This document shows, piece by piece, positions 33,601 through 44,704 of a stretch of 64,000 nucleotides of DNA. Both the position numbers and the translations under genes were made by a program. The stretch lies in the NCBI GenBank assembly GCA_030248135.1, contig JASANC010002108.1, forward strand, positions 1-64,000, given 5' to 3'. The notes beneath the pieces are model-generated. The model worked only from the letters and a program-made list of their open reading frames with translations, did no database searches and had not been told where the DNA came from. Within the stretch, counting starts at the first letter, position 1. Each line of letters starts with the position of its first letter. Origin of the DNA: Theristus sp. LFF4_11. Its lineage: Eukaryota > Nematoda > Chromadorea > Monhysterida > Xyalidae.

Positions 33601-36600
33601 TGTTTCCGTTTCGTTTCAGTTGATAAAAACAAAGCAGAAAATCGTCGGAAATAAAACAAAAAATATTGAAATACAGTGCGCTTTGTTTCCAGATGGACGC
33701 CGACGCCTCCGTCAACAACGGCCGCAACACCGCCGGCTTCAATCGGCGGCAATAACAATCCGACTGATCTTGACTTTTTCTTTCCGGACGCAAACGAGAA
33801 TAATGGCGGCCACTCGAAATCGTCCCCCAGTCTCCCGCGGCATCTGTCGACCGAGCAACGACGAAAACTGAAACAACAACAACAGAACGCTCGTTCCGTC
33901 GCGCCGCGTGATCGCCATCTGGTCGTCCGTTCGGCGCCGGACTCGAGTGCACCCCCGAGTGCGGATGCTGGCGAACTGCACCCGCCGACGCAGCTGGCAC
34001 ACGCGTTGACCGGTCAGTTATGGTCGTGTATCCGTGAGTTTATTGGGTTGTTATTGTTTTGAATTAAAAAATAATTTCGATAGATTTCAGTGCGTTCAAT
34101 TTCCGCTTTATCGGCGGCCGGGGCTTGTCTCGTAAGGTAAATTTGAAATCGTGAACACACCGAGTCGTTGAACGACAATTGGAATGGACATTTTAAAACA
34201 GCAGTAGTGTGGAATTTTGACGATAAGAAAAACAAACAACAAAACAAAAAACTCCGTCTGATTTGCAGACACAATCACGGGTCTCCTTGAGCCACGCGAG
34301 ATTCACACAACGGAGTCCCCGCCGTCGGCTGCCGCCTCTTTTGTTACCAGTCGCGTGATCCGGCCGCGGAATCAGGCAGAAATCAGAGTGGACGACAAAG
34401 CAGCCGAGAATTCACCGGAGATGTCAGCAGTTTTTTTTCTCTGCATTGAAGTTTAATTATGTACACTTAATTAGTTTAATTAGTTTAATTATTTAATTAT
34501 GCAAACGATATTATGTACAGTGTTTAACACATTACCAGCACTATCTGGTTGTTTTTTGCCTTTGATTGGTCACTTGACATGTGTGCCCCTCAAAGACGTC
34601 AGCCGACCACTGCTTTTTTGTTTTAAAAACCCATGTTTTACTACAATTGCAGCGGTGAAGATGATTTGTTGAATTTCGCGCAACCTTCTGAGTCGAATAA
34701 TCAAAACATTGTTCGTCCAATTGCGATTCGTCCCGTTGCCGAACCGCTGCCGGGCCCCGTCGGTGGGACGCGCGTCATCAGGCCACGCGACCAGCACAAG
34801 AACATTGAGCACTTCTTGCAGGTGTGTTTTAAAAAATATTCCAATTATAACAGGCTGAAACATCATATTAAACGAGAGAAACAAAAAAAAATACTCAGAA
34901 ATATGTTTGATTCAAATCTTGAAAAAAGGCAAATCAGTTCCGCCGCACGACGTTCTTCTCTTAAACAAGTTTATTCATGAATCGTTGATGAACAACGCTG
35001 CACTGGATTGTCAGGAGACCAACAAATTCACAACAGAAAGTGAACTGAGTGAAACAATAAAAAAATAATAAAATAAATAAAATAAAACAAAAAACACATA
35101 AACTGCACTCGGTCAAAACTGCGTGGATTCAATTGATTGCTCAGGACGAACTGCACTCCCGACTGAGACAAGGACTCGAGCATCACCGTCGTGCGCAGGA
35201 GCGCGCGCAAGGGCGACGCATCCTGGAGCGGGCGGAGCTGCGTCCGGACGTGCACGTCAGCAAGGCCGACCAGGACCAGGACCAGGAGCTGTTCGCGGGG
35301 GCTTGCGGCCAGTGCCAGCCGTTTGACTTGAAGAAAATGACCGGCGCTTGGACACAGGTGGCTTCAAGTTTTGGGAGGTTTTGTTGGACAGGACACTTGG
35401 TTGGAAAAAGAGAATTTACAATGAATCAGACCGATTATTGCGTCAGTCAACCGTTTTTGTTAATGGGCGAATTGTGATGATATACCAGAGTATTTTGATG
35501 AAGATGAAGATGAAGATTTTTATGTACGAAAAGTACGATAATGTTCGGTTTTGTCGAAATTCCGTGTTTTTCGTTTGTTCACAAGTCTCACCTGTCCGGT
35601 GTCTTCAGATCTACGGGAGTCCGAGTTCACTGCGTACCATCTACACGACGTTGCTCAGTTTGGAGACGTTGAATCTGAACACCTCAAACGGCGACCTGAT
35701 TAGCACCGGCAATGTTGAGCCGTTCCAACCGAGCTGTGTCGGTTTGCAAGGTTCGTAATGCGTAAAGGCGTAATGGAACAAACTCTTTATTTCAATTACT
35801 GAAACAGGACACTATACCAAGAAACGCTGTTCTTTTGCTCAAGTGCGGTTTGTCATTGAGAAGCCTTTCTTCCAACTTTACAGTAGCGCTTGCGTCAGAC
35901 GGTAACGCGGATGCGAGTTTGTACTTTCGCGACGACAGTTCAATCAGAGAGTTACATGAGGTGAGTGTGGCACGCAAAATCACTCATGAACGTTTTGTTC
36001 AAGCCAACAACTGATAGAACGATGTGTCCGTTTTCATTCAGCTGATCGGCATGCTCGAGGACACCGGCAAACAAAGCGGCGGTCACACGCTCGCTCTCCG
36101 CTTGCAGTCACTCGATCTGCCACGTTCGTGATTGTGGTTTTTATTCAAATCAAATCCAACATTCACACAGCTCGATTTGAGCAGCGTCTTCCAATTGTCG
36201 TTCGTTGTTCAGTGTGTCTATTGGAAGCGAACCAGCACGGAGCGGCGTATCAGTACATGGTGCTAACGGAGACGATCGGCAAGAACAAATGCAAAGCGAT
36301 GCACGTGTTTGCGCGTGACTCTCGCGCATTCTTCCGCGACCACAACGCCGACTTGACCGAGTGGCTGTCCGATGTGCGTCAGCGTTTGCTTGTCTTTTCA
36401 TTTTGTTTCCATTCATTTCGCGCAACGCAGGAACTCCGATAGAACTCCTGAGCGTGCAGTGAGGAGACCTAAACTTCTGTTGTGAAGATGGTTTCTATAA
36501 AACTACAATGGGCAAAACAACGGCCCGATCTCTAGTTTGGTTCGGCCTTTGAGTCTGAATTTGAAACACAGCTCAAAAAATGTTTGCCATTAACTGTGTT

Positions 36601-37342
36601 AAAATCTCATTTGAAATTGTCGAAGAAGACTAGCACAGAAACGTAGTGAACTTCAAGGTTGCAAATTGTACGTCACGGATTCACTGAAACTGCCACAGTT
36701 GCAATTTATGCTTTTTAGTTGAATCTTTTCGATAAAAACGATTTCATGAAGAAAAGTCACCAAAATGGTTGAAAAATCGAAATGCGCGTGAGCAAAACTG
36801 ACGCTTGATTTTTCACAACTTATTGTCCCGCCCTTGAAACAACTCTTAGTTTTTGACAAGTCACAAAACATGTTAAAAATCCAAATGAGAACATTTAAAA
36901 AAATTTTCTGTACACCTTGTTGATAAATGCAGCAGGCTTTTGGATTTGCAGACCTCTCTGAATCAGCGGACCAAGCAACCACCACGCATTTCTCCGATTT
37001 GTTACCTTGAATCAAAATCTTGCTGTGCATCCAAAATTAAGAATTTTCAAGAGATTTTAACACAATCAATCGCAAACATTTCATAAGCGCGGTTTCAGCG
37101 ATTTCTGATTTTAATGATGAACCAAACTTAAGAACGAGCCGTTGTGCCCAGTGTAGTTTTTCTGAGACACCCTGTATATTGGAAGACAAACCAAAACAAA
37201 GAAGCAAAGAAAGCGCATCCTTGTGCAGCGCGTCAACAGCGCCAGCTTTCTGCCGGTCAGCGTGATCCCGTTCCCGAATCTCTGCGAATTGCCGGGGCCG
37301 ACGCGCTTTTCGGCCGTGCGACGCTCCAGATATCTGAGATGA
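30673..37342 (+). CDS. Large secreted low-complexity protein with C-terminal lipocalin-like domain
   Basis: Fifteen exons fit in phase: 30673-31035, 31115-31262, 31634-31746, 31835-32134, 32430-32715, 32984-33308, 33693-34012, 34269-34422, 34653-34821, 35145-35357, 35609-35750, 35884-35960, 36042-36123, 36213-36373, and either 37229-37342 (about 988 residues) or a mini-exon 36431-36442 (about 954). The signal peptide is SAFLLLLLWTSVNS. About 770 residues follow, rich in Pro, Gln, Arg, Asn and Ala (QQNQQQGDPQNRP, PLVPPPPLSF), probably disordered. The last 200 or so residues look folded: FDLKKMTGAWTQIYGS carries the lipocalin G-x-W motif, and YMVLTETIGKNK ... MHVFARDSRAFFRDHNADL resembles the lipocalin F-A-R-D strand and helix; paired Cys residues occur. 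Lipocalins bind small hydrophobic ligands outside cells. The lipocalin call is by motif only. Confidence 0.7.
31357..31542. mobile_element. Palindromic MITE with mariner-like ends, in an intron
   Basis: The left end, TACCGGGTGATACAAAAAAA, and the right end (reverse complement TGCAGGGTGATCCAAAAAAA) match. Inner arms also pair (GGCTCTAGCTCGCCAACGGG with CCCGTTGGCGAGCTTAGAGCC, AACGGGTTATTAGTGGTTTGGG with its partner). There is no coding capacity. GGGTG(A/T)-type ends resemble Tc1/mariner-family MITEs. A lone end of similar type (TTCTGAGACACCCTGTATA) is at about 37158-37177. Confidence 0.65.
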
Positions 37343-37785
37343 TATCGACGTGCTTGACGGAGATGTCGTGTTGTGTATTTTGCAGATTTCGTTATGTCAT
37401 GTGCGTGTGTGTCCGTGTGTGATAATTTATTGGGTAGTGATTTTCTTGTTGATGTTGTGTAACGTCCATCACCTTTTTCGCGGATTCCATGAGCGGTGAT
37501 GATGACTAATGTGAACAGTCGAATGTTAGTCTATGCAACAATCACAAAAACAAATCGAAGACATAAAATAAAATGAAATAAATAAAAAAGAAAAAGACAC
37601 AAGAAACTGATCAATTGCACGACGCCCATCACTGAGATAAAAGTCTCAACATGACGTACAACTGGAGCTGAACAACAGTGGTTGGCCAGAAAAGTTATTT
37701 TCTAGACCACTGCAGATAGCCCACCAAAATATTGAATTTTTCGCCAAGACCTATAAATTGCCCAGTGACGCATTGAGCGCTTCCA
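37343..37785. other. Convergent spacer
   Basis: AT-rich spacer between the lipocalin-like gene (+) and the Pro/Ala-rich gene (-); AATAAA-like sites on the plus strand near 37565-37585 (AAAATAAAATGAAATAAATAAA). Confidence 0.4.
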
Positions 37786-38520
37786 TCAACGACGCTGCGC
37801 GGCGCCGGAGCCGCGATGCGCCGGTCCGACGGCGAGCGCAGTTGACGCCGCCTGCAGCAGCAGCGACCGCAGCTGTGCAATCGGAATGCCGGAATGCGCC
37901 GTGGAGCCGGCGTGAACGGGCGGCTCGAGTTGCTGCTGATTATTGTTATTAGAACTTTGGCGGCCTGTTGGGGAATAGTGAGCAGCAAACGGCGGTCCGA
38001 CCGCTTGGTCTGTCGAGAAAACCGGGCCGGCCCGGATCGGCTGCTCAGATGATGCCGACTCGACCGGCGACATCGGCACAACGTGAGGATTCGGCTGCGT
38101 AAGCCGAACGCTGGCGTCTGACTGGCCGGTTGGCGCTACGGTCGTCGAGGCAGCGGCTGGTGCGTTCGGCTGGTAGGCGGACCACAGCGACCAGAAAGTC
38201 GTCGGTCCTGGGCGGACACGTCCGGTTGATGGTGCTGCTTGTTCGGGAGACTGCGGTTGAGGAGGCGGGGCTGGCGGTGGCGGTGGTGCGGCTGGCGCCG
38301 GGCGGGCTGGCGGGGCAGCCGCAGCGGCCGGGCTTGGCGGCGCGGGTGCAGCGGCAGCGGCGGCACCAGCGGTTGCAGACGATGCGGGTCTGGCCGGAGA
38401 CGCCGCAACGGCGGGGCGGGACGGTTGCACTTTGGCGATCAGTAGATTCACAGCGGTGATGCCGACCGCGTTTTGTGTTATTACGATTATCACGGATAGA
38501 AAAATGGGGTAGCTGCTCAT
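37786..38520 (-). CDS. Secreted proline/alanine-rich protein
   Basis: A single open frame from ATG 38520 to TGA 37786 gives 244 residues. The first 30 residues form a signal peptide (YPIFLSVIIVITQNAVGITA). Residues about 35-110 are almost only Ala and Pro, with Ser and short Gln runs (APPPPPAPPPQPQSPE). The remainder is Ser/Pro/Gln/Asn-rich with WSLWSAYQPN and an Asn-Gln run. No folded domain or family was recognised. Composition resembles its two neighbours, so a shared extracellular structural role is inferred. A longer reading without an ATG exists upstream (to 38586), so a 5' exon cannot be excluded. Confidence 0.6.
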   Translation of the reverse strand: MSSYPIFLSVIIVITQNAVGITAVNLLIAKVQPSRPAVAASPARPASSATAGAAAAAAPAPPSPAAAAAPPARPAPAAPPPPPAPPPQPQSPEQAAPSTGRVRPGPTTFWSLWSAYQPNAPAAASTTVAPTGQSDASVRLTQPNPHVVPMSPVESASSEQPIRAGPVFSTDQAVGPPFAAHYSPTGRQSSNNNNQQQLEPPVHAGSTAHSGIPIAQLRSLLLQAASTALAVGPAHRGSGAAQRR

Positions 38521-39227
38521 TTTGATTGTCCTGAAGAGTATAACAGACGGTTTGAGCTTGTTACGACACGCCGGACTGTAAGACAATGGGAGCTCGGTTT
38601 TAAAATGAATAAGTTTTGTTTTCTAGTTTTCAACTTTGTGAGCTGATGGATCTTTGTTTGAAGAATTGCCGTCAGACAGGACACGATCGCTTGTGCAGTT
38701 TTTGTGGATGCGCAATGCGTCGCATGTAATCGGCTGGATGTGATTGACAGTTGATATTGCGTTGCGTGCGAAATTGACGGAACGTGCAAAACCGGCTTCA
38801 TGTCCATCAATGCACTATTTTGTTGTTTAACTGAACAATTCTCGCATATATAATTGATTGCATTTATTTGCATCGTTTTTTCTCGTTCTTTTCAGTTCCT
38901 GCATGTCCTTTCAATTTATTCTTCGCGTTTTGTTGTGGTAAATAGAATTCTTAAATGCTAGAATAGCGATAAGAAACGAACAACTGAATGCATTAAAGGG
39001 ATCAACATCCGGAAAAGATTTTTCAAACAGCGAGATCACAAAACAAAGAGCAGCAACGGTCGAACGCACTTCATGCAAACCGCCAATTCATTTAACAAAT
39101 TTTTCTTTTTTTTAACTGGCAGTGGTGATAGGCACGGTCCCAGTGCGAACAACCACAGTTCCATGTGCGTGTCCGTTGCTGTAAAATCATTAAAAAAATG
39201 GCGAGAAAAATAGTGCAATATTCACGA
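38521..39227. other. Intergenic spacer
   Basis: AT-rich spacer of about 700 bp between the Pro/Ala-rich gene and the 3' end of the long Gln/Pro-rich gene, both on the minus strand. No exon seen. Confidence 0.4.
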
Positions 39228-42200
39228 TTATAACGCCGTCGAGAACACCGGCGGCGCTTGATCTATCGAGTTCTCAAGCGTGTCAACTGAGTTCTGATGG
39301 GTTTGCGTCGTTTTGTCCGCGTTTTCCGCCGACTGGAATGAGAAACCGAAGCCTTCAGTGACGCCCGGCGGAAACGGACTGCTTCGATGTCCATCAAGGA
39401 ACGGCGTAGTTCCGAATCCATTGCGCGGAAACGGCGTGAAACCGCGAACACCCGAGCCGCTAGCGGCCGCCTGAATGAAGCCGGACCGTGGCGGCGGCGC
39501 GACGGTGGCCGTCGGTTGCCGGCCGGCCGCATTCAGCCGGGCGCGAACGTCGGCGCTGGTGGACGCGTACTGTTCGTAGTTGAACGGTTGCGGCGCGACG
39601 AACGTCTGCTCCGGCCGCGGTTGGCCGTGCGCCGCCGGCTGGTGCGGTTCGGTCTGCGGCAGCTGCGGCAGTGCGAGCACTTGAATCTGGCTGTTCTGCT
39701 GTGCAACAGGCGGTGTCGCCGGTGGCTGCGGCACGATTGGCCGGCTGTCGATGCTTTGTGGTGGCACCGGAGTAAACGCTGCCGCTGCCGGTTCACTATT
39801 CAACTCGAGCTGTTGACGATGGAGCTGTTGTTGCAGGAGGATCTGTTGTTTTTGCAGTTCTACCAATTGCTGCTGCAGCTGGTGCTGTCGGAGCACTGCC
39901 AGCGCCGGTGTTTCTGAGTGGACTGGAGCCGCTGGTGCTGCTGGCTGTTGCCGTTGTGCTTGAGCTGGTGCTGGAGGGGCGCTGGTGGCCGTTCCGAAAG
40001 GGTCCCCTGAAGCAGAGAAGCGTTTAAGCCAAGAATCGCACGTTCTTCAGATGCTAAGGCATTAGGTATTGTCAATCAAGGTGCGATCAGTCGCAGGCTG
40101 GTTGTTTTCTTTTTTAATGCTCACATGTATCCCAATCGTGTGTACAATAGACAAAAAAACGAACAGAATCGCACGAACAAATTTATCAATTAAAAAACAG
40201 GATTAATTTGATACACCATTGGTTCCTGAAAATAGATGCCAATTTACTCGGCCATTCCGAACGTGCACACCGCGAAGTATTCAAAAAGGCGATACCTGGA
40301 ATCGTGTCAAGACCTGGATATTTGTCGGTGTTGAACGTGTCTGCAAACGCGGCCGGCGGCGCCTGCTGGCTCTCCACATAATGCGCGTTCAGCAGCGCAA
40401 TCTTTGCGTTCACGTCGCCGTACTGATCATAAGGTCCGCCAAAGCCGAGCGGTTCTTGCGTGTTCTCGGCTGGCGCCGGCGACTGGTTGACCTCCTCCAT
40501 GTTTCGCAACATCTCATCGTCGCTCAACAACTCCACCGAATACTCCGGGTAATCGGGCGCATCGGTTGCCGCTGAATAGTAGTACTCGGCGATGTCGATT
40601 TCCGGTGACGCGGTTGTTGTCGCGGCGGACTTTCGTGACGGCGGTGCGATTGTCGCCAACGTGGTGTCGTCGTTCTGCGCGTAGTAATCCGAGATATCGA
40701 CGACCGTTCCAATGGTCGGTGGCGGCTCTTCGACTGCCGCCGAATTATCGTTTCGATTCGCTTCGGTCTGCGGTTCGGCTCTTGTCGGGCGAACATCAGC
40801 GGCAAACGGATCCTGCGGTTCGCTGACTGTCGGCGTCGGCTGTCGACGGCGGATCGTGGTCGGAAGCGGGTGGGCGGTCGAGCCGAAATTCGCGGTCAGC
40901 GTGGTCGGGAAGTGCGCCGGTAGATTCGACGGCTCTGCGAGGTTCTCGGGAACATTCGGCGGAATTCGGCCGCTTTCGGCCGGCGAATCCGTGGGCGGCG
41001 CGTTTTCGCCGGGGAAACGCTGCGTACGCCGCTGACGGGTGCTGCTCGCAGCGGCGGTCGGAACGGCCACGGTCGAGAAGGATGACGCTTCTGCGTCGTC
41101 GTTTGCTTCTGGTCGGCCAGTATCAGCCGGATTGTTGGAGCTGAGAAATTTCTCCCAACTTGGTCCGAGCTCTGGGTCGTCTGTTGGTGCTCGCGGTGCT
41201 TTCGGAATTGTAGCAGCAGCGGTGGTCAATTGAATCGGTGACTCTATGACGCGTTCTTCTTGAATTCCACCGCGATTCCGCGAATTGTCGAAGTTGTTGA
41301 CGTTTGTCGTTGTTGTTGACACGCTGTTCGCTGGTTGGTTGTTACGATTGTTCGTTTCTTGGTCAGGTATTTTGCCGACCGTTCTATCCTGATCAGCATC
41401 CGCAGCCTGAAAACGACAGACAGCTTTTTAACATTTCGATGTGCGTAGATTTTTTGGACAAGTAGGCAACGATTTAGAAATAAGAGCGACGTTCTGAATA
41501 AAAGAGACAAACTGATGTTTCAATTGATTGATAAATGAAAAGTGAGTAGAACCTGCAGTTTCCGTTGCAGCCTAAGCTGCAGCTGACGGCGTTGCTGCTC
41601 TTCTGCGCTGGTCAGCGATGGCGACTCTTGCGAGGTTCCGTTGTTCGCTCCACCACTGGAAACGGCAAACTGACGGCCTGTCGGTGATTGATTAGTTCGA
41701 TTACCTGGCGGCGCCGATGCTGATTGGTTCAACGGCGGAGAGCGCTGATTGGTTGCCGTTGGTGGTGGTGGACGCGGCTGCGCTGAATTGGACAGTTGCA
41801 GCTGTGGATTGGCTGCGGTATTTCCACGAAGTCCGGGTATGGAGAAACTGGACACTCCGGGAAGAGCGCTTTTCAGGATGCCACCGGGCAACTGGCCGCC
41901 GCTGTCCAGGAATTTCTGTATTAGATCGCTGAAAACAAAAACAAATCACATGAAATGACAGTAAGAACATCGTGATAAGGTCGATCAAAGATAATTTGTG
42001 CGTTGGATAATTCATTCAAAAAAAAAATCCAACAAAGCCAATCAGCGTATTGGTCATGTTATGTGATCACACCTGTACGTTGCAATATTCGGAGTGGGAA
42101 TCGGCAACGGCTTGTTCAAATCGATCAGATTGAAGTTGCCCAACGGTCCCCGCGGCAAGTAGACGTCGTCTTGACCCTGCCCGCCGGTGATGCGTTGCAC

Positions 42201-44704
42201 CAAGTCACTGTTCAATAAACCGGATCTCGTCTGCTCTCGCACCATTTCGTCGATGGGCAGTCTCTCCTTGCGTTGTTGCTTGTGCTTGAAGATGTTCAGG
42301 TCGTTCTTGACGGCGTCGCCTGCGCAAATCATTGGTGGCAGATGATGTGATCGAAAAAACTTTTTTTCTGTGATGATGTGATCGAAAAAACTACTTTTCT
42401 GTCGGATTCATTTGAGTCAGCCTGATTCAAATTTCGTACCAAACGCATTCACACCAAAGGTCAGTGACGATGAACATTCGCGCTCTGTATATGCGGTTTT
42501 TCCTCGTGTTTCACCTGAAAGAAAAAAAGTAGCACTGAAAGCTCCTACCATAGCCGAGGACGTGCGGCACAAATTCTGGCGGAGTGCTGTCGTCCAAAGA
42601 CTCCAGCGCTTGCGGCTCGTGCGTCCGCGAGTATTCGTCGTGCGCGGAGGACGTTCGCTGCGCTGAATACCGTCGATTGTGTCCGTTGTGACTGCGATGG
42701 GCGTAAGACGTCTGAAATGGATTCCTCTCTGAGCCATCGGATTCCACGGGGTTCAGTGTTGTCTTCGGGATTCTCATTCTGAAGCCACTGATTAACCTCA
42801 TGCATCACTGAGCTCGCCTAATCTTCGTAAGTTCGTAAATGTCCGCTTCAAATTAAAAAAACCCCATGCACCGAAGCAAGATTCTCGCTGCGTCTCTCTT
42901 GCGGCAACGGCAGCGGCGTGGTCGGATTGCGGAACAAGTCGCCGAGATCAGATTCCACCGCGGAGCCGTAGCCCAACTCTGGCGGCTGCTGTGGTCTGCT
43001 CGATTTCCGTTGTCCTCTGGTCGCCTGCTTCGGATTGATCAGTGGCGCGTTGGTGGGCGGCGCCGCAAGGCGTTGTGCCGCTTCGAACACTTGCGGCTCG
43101 CTGAAGCGTTTCACGAGGTACGTCACCAGCGGACTGTAGGCGATCGCCTGAGAACGAAGGTAAAAAATGTGAGTCATACACTGTACGCTTCATCTGGTCG
43201 GAAGTCCGGTCACATCAAGCACACGGGATCGTCACCCGAAACTTGAACTGAGGCCATGAGAGAGCCTTGGAATTAGAAAAATGAAAATCAGCAGAAAGTT
43301 CAACAACTTAGTCGAGCGTTGTTCGTGTGTGATAAAACACGGCAGGTGTACAATTTCCGAGTGCACCTGTATCGGATCGCGCGGTATCTGCGCGGCCGTC
43401 TGCGGCGCCGTCTGTCCGGGCGTCAACAGGTTCGGTATGCCTCCGTGGCTCGACTGAACGGCAGTGATCTGCGAGAGCGCCGGCGGCAGCAGATTGACGA
43501 GCGTCTGCGCGAGACCGCCTCCGCCCGCGGGCGACAGTGCCACGCCGCCCGGCTGACCGGCGAATCCGAGCAGTTGCTGCGGCAGATTGGGCGGCAGAAT
43601 CTGCGCCGGTTGCGTCTGCGCCGCTGGCACGGCGGGCACCGCGGGCACTCCAGCAGCAGCCGGCGGCCTCGCCACGCCCGCGCCCGCCAGACCGAGCGAC
43701 TGTTGCTGCTGCGCGAGCAGTCGCTGAATCAGTGCCTGTTGCGCCTGCAGCTGCTGTAGGGCGCTGTTCGCTACACTGGCGCTCGCGTTGTTCGCGTTCG
43801 CCGCCAGATTCGCCAGTACTCCGCTCGCACTCGGCAGCGCCGGCGCCGGCGACGCGACGACGGGCAGCGTCGGGCCGAACGGGTTCGCCGGAATGTTGTT
43901 GTCCAGGGTCGGATTGGACGGGTAGATGTTCGCGTAGAGACTGGACAGATTCGGCGGCAGATTCGGCAGACCGGGCGGGAGGCCGGATGGATTCGGCGGA
44001 TTCAGTGCGTCCGCGCTGGACGGAACGCCCGCCGCGGTCGCTGCTGGAAAAAATGCGGTACGCTGAGTCTTGTTGTTGCACATTGTGCGTGCATGTCGTG
44101 TCTTTTGAAACGAGCAACTCAAAGAAAAAAAACACATTTTTGTTCAACATGGTGGCCGACTGTTTTTTATGCTGATGTTACATCAGCACCAGCAGAATAA
44201 GCCCAAGAAAACCGGCTCAATCAGTTTAGTATAAGCCAGTAGTGCCTATATGATTGGTCAAAAAGTCATCTCTCTTCAGCTGCCGTCTGATGTTTTGCAA
44301 TGACATGGGCATTTCGAACGTTTTTTATTTCATTTACATCTTATCGTTGGGTCAGATGAAAAAAAAAACCAATCGAAAGCGCTACAAGCCAGCCAACCAG
44401 TGCTCAGCAGTTTCGGCAGTGTGATCTGGCCGATCGGCTGCGTCGCCAACTTCGACAGCGTCTCGTTCAAGGTCTGCTCGAGGAACAGTTTCTGCAGCGC
44501 GAACGGACCTTTCGGCAACGGCGGAAACCCGGTGACCGGACTCGCTCCGTCGTAGGTGATGGGCGGCGCGCGGGCCGCGATCGGCCGAGGAGCCACGAAT
44601 GGGCCGTCAACGTTCTGACCGTCGCTGGTGCTGGCGAAAATCGTGAGAAACTGAACCATCTGCCGCAACAACCAGAGCCGTGTCAGTCGACGATGCGCAT
44701 CCAT
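39228..44704 (-). CDS. Large secreted Gln/Pro/Ala-rich protein (about 1311 residues)
   Basis: Eight minus-strand exons (44704-44398, 44043-43367, 43147-42872, 42711-42549, 42319-42073, 41928-41553, 41406-40296, 40006-39228) fit in phase throughout. A hydrophobic N-terminus (LTRLWLLRQMVQFLTIFAS) is a probable signal peptide; a TTTTTGTACTTCAG acceptor just before the ATG suggests a 5' UTR intron. Most of the chain is low complexity: PPNLSSLY and repeated NPF/NPSG near the start, a Gln run with Leu heptads (QQALIQRLLAQQQQSLGL), Ser/Thr/Pro-rich stretches, repeated acidic Tyr motifs (DISDYYAQN, DIAEYYYSA, DYPEYSVE), and a second Gln/Leu coiled-coil-like run (HQLQQQLVELQKQQILLQQQ) near residue 1100. 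Short conserved-looking segments include KNDLNIFKHKQQRKERLPIDEMV and SYSPLV-like AYSPLVTYLVKRF. No family recognised. Confidence 0.7.

Noticed and set aside
43308..44150. Alternative 280-codon frame over the Gln/Pro-rich gene
   Set aside because: Arg/Ser/Ala-rich product typical of a shifted frame; the chosen frame alone gives phase-consistent splicing with its neighbours.
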